A DNA stretch of 64,000 nt from Microstegium vimineum (Eukaryota > Streptophyta > Magnoliopsida > Poales > Poaceae). The notes beneath the pieces were generated by a model, which did no database searches, was not told the DNA's origin, and saw only the letters and a list, made by a program, of their open reading frames with translations. This document shows positions 1 to 11,125 of the stretch, one piece after another. The translations under genes and the position numbers were made by a program. Position 1 is the stretch's first letter; each line of letters starts with the position of its first letter. Location: contig CM039128.1 in NCBI GenBank assembly GCA_022036555.1, positions 19,493,640 to 19,557,639 on the forward strand. Direction: 5' to 3'.

Positions 1-1
1 C

Positions 2-1024
2 AACAATTACACAAAGAGACCAGCAGAAAGAATAGAAGACCTACCCTGCTACATACATCCTAATTCAAGTCACAAGCTAATCGAATGTGATGTTTTCCAA
101 CGAAGATTCATGAAGAAGGAAGACACACGATCAAACAACTCGGAGCAAAGAACAAATGAATTAAGGAAAGACACAAAGAATGCAGAAGGGAATTATCAAG
201 AACCCCAACAACAAATAGCAGTAATCTTTTCAGGAGCATCATATACAAGAAATAAAAGACAGGAAAAGTTGGCACACAAAACCATCATGGCAGCAGAGCC
301 GGCCACCCCAAGATATCTAGATTGGTCAGAATACCTAATTCAATTCACAAGGGAGGATCAATGGACAAGTGCAGCAAATGCTGGCTATTACCTTCTAGTA
401 ATGGGACCAACAATAGCAGGAGTAGTAGTTTCCAAAGTACGCATCGATGGAGGAGCAGGACTAAACATAATCTTCACAGATACTCTAAGAAAGATGAATT
501 TGGACTATGAAGGTATGATCACATCAACCGGTATTCCTTTTTATGGAATAGTACCCGGAAAAGCTTCCATACCTTTGGGACAAATCACCCTAGCAGTCAC
601 CTTCGGGACACCCGACAAGTATCGAACTAAGTTCATCAAATTCGAAGTAGCCGACTTCGAATCATGTTATCATGCTATCCTTGGAAGACCAGCACTCACA
701 AGATACATGGAAATTCCCCACTACCCATATCTACTACTCAAGATGCCAACAACAAAAGGTGTTCTTTCACTAAAGGGAGACCTAAAGAAAGCATATGATT
801 GTGATGTACAAGCCATACAAATATCAGAAAAGCTACAGTATTACAAGGAAAAAGAAGATATCGCGAGGAAAGTTGAGAAAATGAACCCGGATGAAATCCA
901 AATACCGGCAAAGAAGCCAAGCACCTTCACACCTCCTAAAGAAGCAGCCACAAAGACAATCGACCTACTAACTGGAGATCCAGAGAAGACAACGATAATC
1001 AGTGCAAACTTGTATCCTAAATAG
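2..1024 (+). pseudogene. Tat gag C-terminus (zinc knuckle) and aspartic protease
   Basis: One open frame runs from base 2 to the TAG at 1022-1024. Near the start, bases 47-88 encode a zinc-knuckle-like C-x2-H-x4-H-x4-C motif, with His in place of the usual second Cys. This is probably the nucleocapsid part of gag. The retropepsin-like domain follows, with its active-site block around 442-475 (VRIDGGAGLNIIF; the usual D-S/T-G reads D-G-G) and the flap/ILGRPAL region around 680-700. These enzymes cut the gag-pol polyprotein in the retroelement particle. The reading continues past the stop in the same frame into RT (LTNFLRDNKDIFAW at about 1033), so the stop is an inactivating mutation or a gag-pol boundary. 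The former is likelier given the later stops. Confidence 0.8.
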
Positions 1025-2400
1025 GAACTCGCGCTCACCAACTTCCTAAGGGATAACAAAGACATATTTGCATGGAAACCAACAGATATGCCAGGAGTCC
1101 CAAAGGAGTTGGCTGAGCACAGAATCGATACAAACAAAGGATCAAGACCAGTAAAACAGAAGCTACGCAGATTTGCACCAGAGAGGAAAGCAGCAATCAA
1201 AAAGGAAATTACAAAACTACTAGCAGCTGGATTCATCAGAGAAATAATCAACCCAGATTGGTTAGCAAACCCGGTGTTAGTAGAGAAAAAGAACTCGAAA
1301 TAATGGTGTATGTGCGTAGACTACACAGATCTCAACAAACACTGCTCAAAGGACCCATATGGGCCACCCAGAATTGATGAAGTCATAGACTCAACAGCTA
1401 GATCGTCATTGCAGTCATTTCTCGACTGCTACTCGGGATATCACCAAATATCATTAAGAGAAGAAGACCAAAGCAAAACATCCTTCATAACACCTTTCAG
1501 AGCATACCGCTACAAATCAATGCCTTTCGGACTAAAGAACGCGGGAGCAACATATCAAAGAGCAATACAAACCTGCCTTGGAGATCAAATCAGAAGAAAC
1601 GCCGAAGCCTACCTTGATGACGTGGTAGTCAAAAGAAAAGAACCAGAATCACTGTTAGAAGACCTAAAGAGACCTTCAAGAACTTAAAATAGTGGAAGTG
1701 GAAACTCAATCCCACAAAATGTGTCTTTGGCGTACCGTCAGGACAACTACTCGACTTTTTAGTAAGCAATAGAGGGATCGAGGCTAGCACCAAACAAGTC
1801 AAAGCAAAACTGGATATGAAGCCACCTAAAAAGGTCAAAGACATACAAAAATGGACAGGATGTATGGCAGCTCTCAACAGATTCATATCAAAATTAGGAG
1901 AAAAGGGACTACCCTTCTTCAAACTCCTGAAGAGAAAAGAAAACTTTGAATGGACAGAGGAAGCAAATCAAGCTTTATCAAATTAAAAGAATACTTGTCA
2001 TCATCTCCGGTAATGACACCGCCAAGAAATAAGGAAGACATGATGCTATACATTACCGCAACAAAAAATGTGGTAAGTGCAGTAATCATCGTGGAAAGAG
2101 AGGAACCCGGACACGTCTACAAAGTAGAGAGACCAGTATACTACATCAGCGAAGTACTCACAGAATAAAAAGTCAGATACCCACACGTACAGAAATTACT
2201 ATACACAATACTTATATCATCAAGAAAGTTGAGGCATTATTTCCATGAACACAAAGTAACAGTAGCAACCAATTTTCCGCTACAAGACATACTCAGAAAC
2301 AAAGATGCTACAGGTTGAATATCAAAATGGGCACTAGAACTCTGGTCCCTGAATATAGACTTCAAACCAAGAACAACAATCAAGTCACAAATACTACTCG
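1025..2400 (+). pseudogene. Tat reverse transcriptase and first RNase H, broken
   Basis: RT pieces lie in the same frame as gag: the N-terminal finger at 1033-1303, a stop at 1301-1303, then MCVDYTDLNKHC at 1310 and the catalytic AYLDDVVVK (the YxDD box) near 1608-1636. The frame then shifts. The connection and first RNase H continue in another frame from about 1950 (YISEVLTE near 2141), with further stops at about 2166 and 2318. RT copies the element RNA into DNA in cytoplasmic particles. I count at least three stops and one or two frameshifts, so no complete enzyme can be made. The assignment rests on the ordered motifs characteristic of grass gypsy polyproteins. Confidence 0.8.
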
Positions 2401-3263
2401 ACTTCATTGCAGAATGGACGGAAATCGCACAAAAAGAACCTGAGCCAATACGGGATCATTGGAAGATGTACTTCGATGGGTTACTAAAACTCGCAGGAGC
2501 AGGGGCAGGCGTGCTACTAATTTCCCCAGAAGGAAGACAGTTAAAATACGTACTACAGATATTATGGCGAGCAACAAATAATGAAGCCGAATATGAATCA
2601 CTTATACATTGCTTAAGAGTAGCAACTACACTCGGAATCAAAAGAATTCTAGCTTACAGAGATTTAGCAGTAGTGATCAAACAAGTAAACAAAGAGTGGG
2701 ACTGCACAAAAAACAACATGGACGCATACTGTGCAGAAGTGCGGAAACTCGAGAAATTTTTTGAAGGACTAGAAATTCACCACGTCTTAAGAGATTCAAA
2801 CGTGGCAGCAGATATCTTATCCAAACTGGGGTCAGATAGAGCAAAGGTACCACCTGGAGTATTTGTGGAAGAACTCGCAAAACCATCAATTCAGGAGATT
2901 AATAAACCAAAAGAAGGTCCAATGGATATAGATGAAGCAAAAGAACCCGACAGCTCAAGACAAATCCTTAACATAGAAAGTGATTGGAGACAACCATACA
3001 TTGATCATAAAATTGAAAACAAACTACCCGGAGACAAAGCAGAAGCAACAAGGATTATAAGAAAAAGCAAAACTTACGTTCTCATAAAGGATAAATTATA
3101 CAAAAGAGCAGCATCCTCTGGAATATTATTGAAATGTGTAGACACAAGAAGGAAAAGAGATATTGGAAGAAATCCACTCGGGATGCTGTGGAAACCACGC
3201 AACATCAAGAACACTAATCGGCAAAGCATTCAGAAGCGGATTTTATTGACCAACCACACTTAA
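2401..3263 (+). pseudogene. Second (archaeal-type) RNase H domain of Tat pol
   Basis: The frame from 2466 begins MYFDGLLKLAGAGAGVLL and continues with ATNNEAEYESL (about 2574), a central YRDLAVVIKQVNKEWD (about 2655) and SNVAADILSKLG (about 2797). The acidic residues D, E, D, D expected for an RNase H active site are all present. The central GDS box of relatives reads RDL here. This domain lies after a separate degenerate gypsy RNase H, giving the dual RNase H layout known from the Tat lineage. It would remove RNA from RNA/DNA hybrids or help generate primers. Beyond about residue 140 comes the linker to integrase; the integrase zinc-finger region starts in another frame near 3165, so the frame breaks there. 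Confidence 0.75.
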
Positions 3264-4214
3264 AGATGCAGAACAGTTAGTTAAAACATGCAAGAACTGC
3301 CTGATGTTTGCAAGACAATCTCATGTTCCAGCACATAACTTAATCTGCATACCACCAGCCTGGCCCTTCTCATGTTGGGGGCTAGATCAAGTCGGACCTC
3401 TTAAAAAAGCAAAATGAGGATTCGAGTACACATTCATGGCAGTAGACAAATTCACCAAATGGATTGAATACAAACCACTAGTCAAATACAGTGTAGAAAA
3501 GGCGACAGAGTTCATACAAGAAATCATGCACAAATTTGGTATGCCCAACAGAATAATCACAGACCTTGGATCACCGTTTACAGCAAAAGAATTCCAATAT
3601 TGGGCAAGAGATTGTGGAATAGAAATAGACTATGCATCAGTAGCTCACCCTCAAGAAAATGGACAGGTTGAAAGAGCCAATGGGTTGTTATTACAAGGCT
3701 TAAAACCAACTATATGAAGATCTAAAAGATTATGGAGGTAAATGGATAGAAGAACTATCAAAAGTGGTATGAGGTTTAAGAACTCAAATCAGCAGAACAA
3801 CAGGATATTCACCTTTTTTTGGTATACGGATCAGAAGCTGTATTGCCAATCGACTTAATATGACAATCACCAAGAATTGAGCAATATGATGAAGGAGAAG
3901 CTGAAGAAACAAGACGACTATAGATCGACTCAATCGAAGAAATAAAAGATAGTTCAGTAATACAAAAGGCAAGATATTTACAAGGCCTACGAAGACATTA
4001 TGACAGAAATATGCACCCAAGAACGTTAAAACCAGGAGACCTGGTACTACGACTAATTCAGAAAAAAGATGGAAGACACAAACTACTAAGCCCATGTGAG
4101 GGTCCTTTTATCATCAAGACAGCAATACAACCCGGAACTTATGAGCTAATGACAAAAGGAGTTCAACTAAGCAATACTTGACATATCAACCAACTCAAGA
4201 AATTCTACAACTAA
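3164..4214 (+). pseudogene. Tat integrase, broken
   Basis: The zinc-binding part is recognisable near 3165-3330 (GFYWPTTLKDAEQLVK, then CKNC) and is split by a frameshift from the linker before it. The catalytic core shows GLDQVGP (first Asp, about 3379-3400), a stop at 3415-3417, IITDLGSPF (second Asp, about 3553) and HPQENGQVERANG (the Glu, about 3646). The C-terminal part to about 4214 is split by further stops near 3716, 3770, 3860 and 3921. This enzyme would join element DNA to the chromosome. The DDE triad is preserved but the frame is not. RELLTGY-like C-terminal text is still traceable near 4000-4180. Confidence 0.8.
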
Positions 4215-5080
4215 AAGCAAGACATCAAGAATAAACCGACAGTCGCACAATGAGAGGCACTGTCTGGAGTCGAGTTGTTTCGTGAGGCAACTTGACGAAC
4301 CGACTGCTTTGCACCATGAGCGGCGCAGTCTGGTTCATATATCTAAAAATCCACCGGCTTTGCACAAAGAGAGGCACTGCCCGGAGTCAGTTGTTTCGTG
4401 AGGCAACTTGACTAACCGACTGCTTTGCACCATGAGCGGCACAGTCTGGTTCATATATCTAAAAATCCACCGGCTTTGCATAAAGAGAGGCACTGCCCGG
4501 AGTCAGTTGTTTCGTGAGGCAACTTGACTAAACCGACTGCTTTGCACCATGAGCGGCACAGTCTGGTTCTTATATCTAAAAGTTTACCGGCTTTGCACAA
4601 TGAGAGGCACTGCCCGGAGTCAGTTGTTTCGTGAGGCAACTTGACTAACCGACTGCTTTGCATCATGAGCAGCACAGTCTGGTTCATATATCTAAAATTT
4701 ACCGACTTTGCACAATGAGAGGCACTGCCCGGAGTCAGTTGTTTCATGAGGCAACTTGACTAACCGACTGCTTTGCACCATAAGCCGCACAGTCTGGCTC
4801 ATATAAAAAGTCCACCGTTTCGTGAGACGGCATGACTAACTGACAGCTTTGCACCATGAGCAGCACTGTCTAGCATCTTTAAGATGATTGTTTCATGAAG
4901 CAACTCGACAAACCGACTGCTTTGCACCATGAGAGATAAAGTTTGGTATATATATATATAAAGCCTACAGGCGACCGGACAACCTGACAAACAGACTGCT
5001 TTGCACCGTGAGCAGCACAGTCTGGTCCTTATATGTACAAGTCTAACGTTTTGAGAGGCGGCATGACATCAATCACTCAT
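4215..5080. repeat. ~117-bp tandem repeat array in the 3' region of the Tat element
   Basis: A unit holding 'ggagtcagttgtttcgtgag', then 'gactgctttgcaccatgagc' and 'cagtctggttcatatatct' recurs. The string ggagtcagtt starts at 4382, 4499, 4616 and 4731, giving periods of 117, 117 and 115. A diverged copy precedes (about 4265), and more decayed, shortened copies run to about 5060. Tandem arrays in this position are known in Tat/Ogre-type elements and can seed satellite DNA. The minus-strand open frames across it are artefacts of the repeat. Confidence 0.85.
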
Positions 5081-5581
5081 AAAAAGTGACACAACAATCG
5101 CTTGAAAAACAGAATGAACTCAGCGCAAAAGGAATGCAAGCCTAGTATTCTCACATCAAGGAGCAAAATACCAATAGAAAGAACTACTCATCAAGAACTA
5201 TTCATAAAATAACAACAACATCACCCGGAAACAACTCGGAGGTACTTTACAATTCAAAGCCTAAACTAAGAGGCACACGTCATTCCACAGGCAACACTGT
5301 CAGTATAATCAAGGCTCGAAGGCCAATAATACTACCCAAGAAAAACTTGGGATTTTCAGAAACATTTTCAAAGCCTACTACAGATGTGCACAACTTCAGA
5401 CAGTAATCAAGAAAGCGAAAACAAGGTATTCTTCAGAAAAGCAATACTATACAACACTGGCAAACAAAAAGAGCATCACAATATCAGGACAAGGCCTGAT
5501 AATATATCATCAAGAGTATATTACAAAATCATCACCAGAGACAAACAAATGTTATCAAGTACAAGAAGGAAGTACATTAAG

Positions 5582-8513
5582 CTAGCTAAATATTTGGCAA
5601 CAAAGCTCTTTGACCTCGGGCTTCGATTGTTCCCACCTTGCCAAAAGATCGATATCCATTGGATCCTCGAGAATCCGGTCCAAAGGCACATCAGGAGCAA
5701 GGGCTCGAGCAAAAGAAACAACATTGTTTATACAACGTTCAAAGCCATTTTCAACAAACTCTTTAAATCGAAGAGGTAGCACTGAAATCAGGGTTTTTAG
5801 GCCCTCTTTAGCATCTTCTTGGAGACAAACAACAACCACAACAGGTCTCACAACAGCATACAAAGCTTTATATCGCTCATGAACTTCCGAAAGCTGAGTC
5901 TTCAAAACTTTCTCAGATTTCAGTGACTGAAAAGGGCAAAAGAAGTTAGAAAAACTACAAAGAAAAACAACAAGGAAATCAGAAAACAATAAGGAGTCAA
6001 CTTACAGCTTCAGTTTTCTTCTCTGAATTCGCAAGACGAAGAGACAAATCTTGTTTCTCCTCATTCCAAGTAACTGAAGCTTGTTCAGCAGCTACAAGAA
6101 AGCAAGTACGTCAGATATCAAACAAGAAAAGCCACAACAGAGGAAAAAAAGATAGTTACCAGCAATCTTTTCTTCCAAATCAGAAACAGCAGCTACTCGG
6201 AGAGCCTTTTCTTGCTCCAAACCAGCACGAGTCTGAGACAGTTCAAGTTGAACTATGTCAAGTTCAGCTTGAAGAGTAACAGTCGACTGACTTTCTAAGG
6301 AAGAAGCAGTCAACTCCCGATAGACATCCTGAAAGAGATATACGCCGAAATAAAACACAAATGAACAAGACCAAAAAGAGAGAGACAAGAATAAATACCT
6401 TCAATTCAGCTCCAAAGGACAAGGATAGATCCATCCAAGAAGAAACAAGTTTTTGAATCTGTTCAACTCGGCTAAGTTGAACCTCTGACCCTTGAATAAG
6501 CAAAGGCTTGGCTGAGGAAGAAGTCGGAGCTATAGCTTGAAGGCTCAACTCAGGCACCTCAAGAAGAGGCACAACTTCAGGAGGATGTGCGCCAACAAAT
6601 TGAGAAGTACCGGAAACCTTGGTAGCATCAGGAGTACAAAGTCCTGCAAGAAATGAAACAAGAAGAGTTAAAATAGAGACAAAAAGCAAGAATCTTCATC
6701 AACAGAGACAAAAATCCTTACCATCGCGAGAAGGATCAGAAGTTCCAGAAGAAGGCCTAAAAGTTTCAAAAATAAAATCAGGAAAAGATAACATAAAAAG
6801 AACAAATATCACATAGCAAAGATAACTTACTTGGCTGACTTGCTAAAGGTAGCAGCAACAGAAGCAAAGTAAAGGTCAGGGATATCAAAAGAGAAATCTT
6901 CATCAAACAATGAAGGAGAAGAGATTGGAATAGCCGAGGGAATAGGAGCAGCCTCAACAGAAGACTGGCCGACAGATGATCTACGACTAAACAAAAACAA
7001 ACAATAAGGACGAGATCTCTGAACAGAAATAACAAAGATGTCAAGAAAAAACAACTCATGGAGGATGAGTAAGAGGAGGGTCATCATCCGAGCACTCCTC
7101 ATTCAGAAGGACGGACTGACCATCTGAAAAAAGAACAAAGCAGAAGAATAAAGAAGAGTTGCATGCAAAAACAACTCGGATATCAAATACAACGCTCACC
7201 TACAATAATGTTACCTGTGGGAGTATGCGGCCAAGGAGAACGACGGTGAGTAGCAGGAGAAGGTTGGATAGGCTAAGTAGAAGTTTCAGCTTTCCTTTTC
7301 TTAGAAACCAATAAGACTTGAGCAATCCGAGGATCGGGGGTATAAGGCACATACCCATTAGTAATACAAAATCCAGGGATAAACCTGGAAGAAGAAGTCG
7401 AAGCCACAGTGACTTCAGCAGTAGTCTTCTCAGGAGCAAAGGGGTCCGGCCCAAAAGGCAAATTCAGCCTAAAAGAATGACCATGATCCTGAAACACAAA
7501 GCAAGACATCAACAAACAAAAATTCATAGAAAAGAAATCAGAACAAGACAATTAGATTACTAACCGGAGGAGGTGGATTTCCAGCATGGTACTCGGTAAT
7601 CTGAGGGGCATGGCAGTCACACCACTCAGAACCCTCCCCAAACGATCAAACATGTTATCTTCAGACAATTCGGACTCAGTAAGGATCCGAGAGGGGTCAG
7701 AAGAACCAGTATACTCAAAACCAAGATTTTCCCTCTGCATGAGAGGTGAATCCGGCGACGATAATAACTGGCTATCAATCCATTACCAGTCAACCCAGAT
7801 TGTTTCAAGTGACTTATCCGGGTCACCAGAGGCTTAATAGCCAAGGATTCAGAAGGAGATAGAGCATCATTCCAACAAGAAAGAGGAGTCGGAAGAGCAT
7901 CAAGGTCAGAAGAGAAGTAGGTGTAAGGCTTAGAAATATAGAACCACTTTTCCACCCAATCTTTGACAGATTCATAAAGGGTAAAAGCAAAGTAAATAGC
8001 CTTCATACCCTAACGAAACTGAATAGCGCAGCAGCCAAAAGAACGGCTGGGCTTACTCTCGTGAAATCGAAAGTGAAAGAAATGGTGGAAAAGAAGAAGA
8101 CAAGGAGGGATACCAATGAACGCTTCGCACAGATGTGCGAAAGAAGAAAGAAAAAGAATGATGTTAGGAGGCAGGTGATGAAGCTGAACACCATAGAAGT
8201 GAAGAAACTCCATCATGAAATCCGATGGAGGGAAACAAAGTCCAGCACGGACAAAAGAAACAAAAATTACAGTCTAATCAGGAGAAGGACTTGGAATGAC
8301 ATGCTCACCAGGAAGAGAGTACTCAGAAAAAATCTGAGCCCGGAGCAGACCATGGGAAACCAGCAGATTCAAGTCTGCCTCCTAAGTCATAGGCTTTGGA
8401 GATTTCTTCATTTGATGGGACATCTCAACAAACACAGGATTGTCTATGTGATCCAAGATAGTATCTTCGTCCACAAATTCAGCTTTGCTCTTGTTTTTGT
8501 TCTTCTTCACCAT
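5582..8513 (-). pseudogene. Antisense multi-exon ORF of the Tat element (putative gypsy type transposon family)
   Basis: The gene reads opposite to gag-pol. It starts at ATG 8513 (MVKKNKNKSKAE), runs through SEYSLPGEHVIPSP and FMMEFLHFYGVQLHHL with LCEAFIGIPP (about 8090-8230), and continues at 8006-7626 (VEKWFYISKPYTYF). These blocks match the conserved N-terminal domain of the protein family Pfam names 'putative gypsy type transposon' (PF04195, from memory), whose function is unknown. Later blocks at 7551-7273, 6689-6420, 6340-6170 and 5930-5582 are separated by AT-rich gaps with splice-like ends. They encode a Ser/Pro-rich linker and then a Glu/Leu-rich coiled coil ending in a conserved DPMDIDLLARWEQ-like tail. 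In-frame stops near 8386 and 8270 show decay. Confidence 0.7.
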
Positions 8514-9408
8514 CCGGGGCAGATCGAAATAGCGACGACAATTAGGGTTTGAAAAACAAGGGAGACAGTTTTTACCGCAAGGTAAAAGAGAAGAGATAAA
8601 AGAAGGGCAGACTTATAAGGAGATTTTTCCCGCAGCGGAAAATACAGAAGGTGAAAAGTTCCACCAATCACGGAACACAACATAAAGCAGTTAGACCACA
8701 TCTTTTTTCAAAGAATACAGACAACTCGCGAAACAAAAAGAGCTCAGCAATACAAACAAGACATGTACAAAGAACTCGGAAAATATAGACAACAAGTCCT
8801 TGGTGCTTCATCATACAGACCAGATACAAAGTTACATGGCCGAAAGGAATTAGTACAAGTCAGTAATGAGGAACCTAGTCGAATTTGAGGCTAATCAAGA
8901 TACAAAAAGAGCCAAACAACTCAGACGTGCTAGACGCCCAACAAAGACAAGACACCCCTGTTTGCCAAAGGTAGTAGAAGCAGAGCCCAGAAGACATTCA
9001 AGATTCACAGTTCCGCCAGGTCCTCGACAGAGACAAGGCAGATCAAGACCAGCATGTGCCAAAATGACATCGCACAGAACCGGGCAAGGAATACTTCTTC
9101 AACTAAGGCCGCGAAATCAGCCAGAGGCATGGAACTAGAACACTGGAAGATCAAGCATCGCAACAAGCGATAGCCTCATCACAAGAACTAGATCATTTGC
9201 CTCAAAGCTGCCCACAGCGTGGTACTACCTTGAAATTAGTCACCTACTAGTTTCTATCACAAGAACTATACCATTCACCATATTACAACCAAGAAAGGGA
9301 AAGAAGCCCAGGGGGCTCGTCAAGCTCGCCAACTACAATATCCATGATACAACAAAGGTCTATGGGAGAGAAGGAAGAGGACATGGTACAAGACAACCAT
9401 ACTACAGT

Positions 9409-9417
9409 TATTTATAG
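9409..9417 (-). promoter_or_regulatory. Candidate TATA box for the antisense ORF
   Basis: The minus strand reads CTATAAATA about 900 bases upstream of the antisense ATG at 8513. A single TATA match is weak evidence. Transcription from here would need a 5' leader of up to 900 nt or an intron. Confidence 0.3.
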
Positions 9418-10651
9418 AAGAATAACGTGTGCACATACACCAAGTCCATGAAGAAAAGATTACAACAGCAATAGTACATAAAGAAAGAAGTAAAAGCAAA
9501 AGATTCTACAAGGACCACACGGATGAAGGAAAAACGGCTACAATAAAGACAGTACTTCAAAGTACCATACAGAATATCCAGAAGAATATTCCAAGGACAA
9601 CCATACAACCAGCCACGGCTCTGCAGACTATGAAAAACAACTCAACCAATAACTTTACAACAACTAGATAAGATCAAGCTAAGCTACATCTACAACAAAA
9701 GACCACAAGTGACAAAATATAAAGGCCTTAGCCAGAGGGATATCAGATCTACCACCAAAGAAGGCCTGGTACCCAAGCGGAAACCTTACAAGTCAAAATA
9801 GACCGGAATCCTCACAAAGTGTGAAGACATGCCGGATCATAGGCAGAAAACCACTACCAACAAATGAGGTTGGACAGCTCCAACTCTAGACTTTCCAACA
9901 GGAGTTCGATACAAGCATGCACAACCAAGATCAACTCGGGAGCGGCAACAGTGACAGCCCGGAGTTTAGCAGTTAGACAAAGAAGGCATGGAAGCCACCT
10001 CACAAGACTTATTCTGCCTACCATGCCAAACTTCCCAGGAAAATCTAACCGAAGAGTTAGTCTACCTCTAACTCCATTCATAAGAATTCTTCTACCCACT
10101 CAACTACCAGAAGTAGGACATAAACCCGGGGGCTGCTCGGTTTCACTCAACAGCATATTCATCAGACGAAAGAAGAGCACCCTAAGGATCAAGGCATCAG
10201 TGCAAGCACAACAGAATTTATAGCAAGGAAGGACCATCAAAAGACAGAAGTCACGAGAAAGGAGGAGAAAGAAAAAGACAAAAACCTGACCAAAGCGAAC
10301 AGTGAAAGCAAGATTCTACACACCCATGAAGACACATTACCCACCCGTGAATAAGAAGAAGACAAGAGCACGCTATTTCAGATCCTTCCGCCAAGCTCTT
10401 TTCCCATAAAAGAACTCAGTGAAAGGCTCGGGGGCTAGAAATACCTACCTTACAAAACTTTTTTCGCAGATCCTCCGAATGCTTGTACCAAGTATCCAGA
10501 GGCTCGGGGGCTACACTCAATGAGTGCACCAGAGGTGCACAAAAAAGGTACAAGATGAAGAACACAGAAGATCATTTCATGACTTTGCTTCAAAAAAGAA
10601 CTCGGCTCGCTTTTAAAGCAACCTAGTATATTGAAGAAAAATCATGAGATG

Positions 10652-10661
10652 CTCGGGGGCT
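10652..10661 (+). promoter_or_regulatory. Polypurine tract of the Tat element
   Basis: The ctcgggggct motif touches the TG start of the 3' LTR, as expected for the primer of plus-strand DNA synthesis. Two identical decoy copies lie 149 and 225 bases upstream. Confidence 0.6.
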
Positions 10662-11125
10662 TGTCGATGGGATATCCTATAGGGTACCTAGAGACTGGTT
10701 TGCTTGAGCCTTAGGCCTCCTTTTTCCGGCCCACGAAGGAAGACCGAATTCTACCCGATAAGGACAGCAATACCGAAGCACAACTTAGGACTCTAAGTTT
10801 GTAACCGAGTAGGATTAGAATAACCTCAGCCAGTTCCTGGACTATAAAGGGTTGGTGAGGGCACCACCAAAAACAGTTCCCTACAGACTACATAACACCC
10901 GATACGTAGAGCGACACACAACACGTTGTACCTTGTATTACGATCAAGAGCAATAACAGACAACTCAACTGGACCTAGGGTTATTACTCGACCTTGTCGA
11001 GGGCCTAAACTAGTATAAATCGTGTGTCCCTACGTGTCCACCAACCAAGGTTTCACTATTCGCCGAGGCACGAACTACTGTCTCGGGTAACCCCGTGGCA
11101 GGCTATCGATGGTAAAACATAGACA
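10662..11125 (+). repeat. 3' LTR of the Tat element (464 bp)
   Basis: It starts TGTCGATGG and ends CATAGACA, giving TGTC/GACA inverted ends, and follows a polypurine tract. A TATA-like TATAAAG at 10843-10849 fits the U3 promoter. The next base continues an open CACTA transposase frame, which fixes the boundary. Confidence 0.85.

Larger units (their letters stand above)
8514..10661. other. Non-coding 3' region of the Tat element
   Basis: No convincing protein lies here; short open frames have no recognisable domain. It is purine-rich on the plus strand and holds three copies of the polypurine motif ctcgggggct at 10427-10436, 10503-10512 and 10652-10661. The last directly abuts the LTR and is the likely plus-strand primer. 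It probably also holds the promoter and 5' untranslated part of the antisense ORF. Confidence 0.6.
1..11125 (+). mobile_element. Tat-lineage Ty3/gypsy LTR retrotransposon, 5' part outside window
   Basis: Domain order is gag zinc knuckle, aspartic protease, RT, RNase H, a second RNase H, integrase, tandem repeats, an antisense ORF block, a purine tract and a 3' LTR. The second RNase H, the antisense ORF of the 'putative gypsy type transposon' kind and the repeat-bearing 3' region are typical of the plant Tat lineage (RIRE2/Grande/Cinful/Ogre-type elements). Every coding block carries stops or frameshifts, so this copy is dead. The right edge, after TG...CA LTR ends at 10662-11125, joins directly to CACTA transposase code, so the element inserted into that gene. 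The 5' LTR and first gag domains lie before the window. The presumed TSD, 11126-11130 (ACTAC), cannot be paired here. Confidence 0.85.

Noticed and set aside
4451..4990. Minus-strand frames of 98 and 63 residues with internal repeats
   Set aside because: They only mirror the 117-bp tandem array.
4215..5080. CRISPR-like repeat array
   Set aside because: Units are contiguous tandem copies without unique spacers, in a plant retrotransposon.
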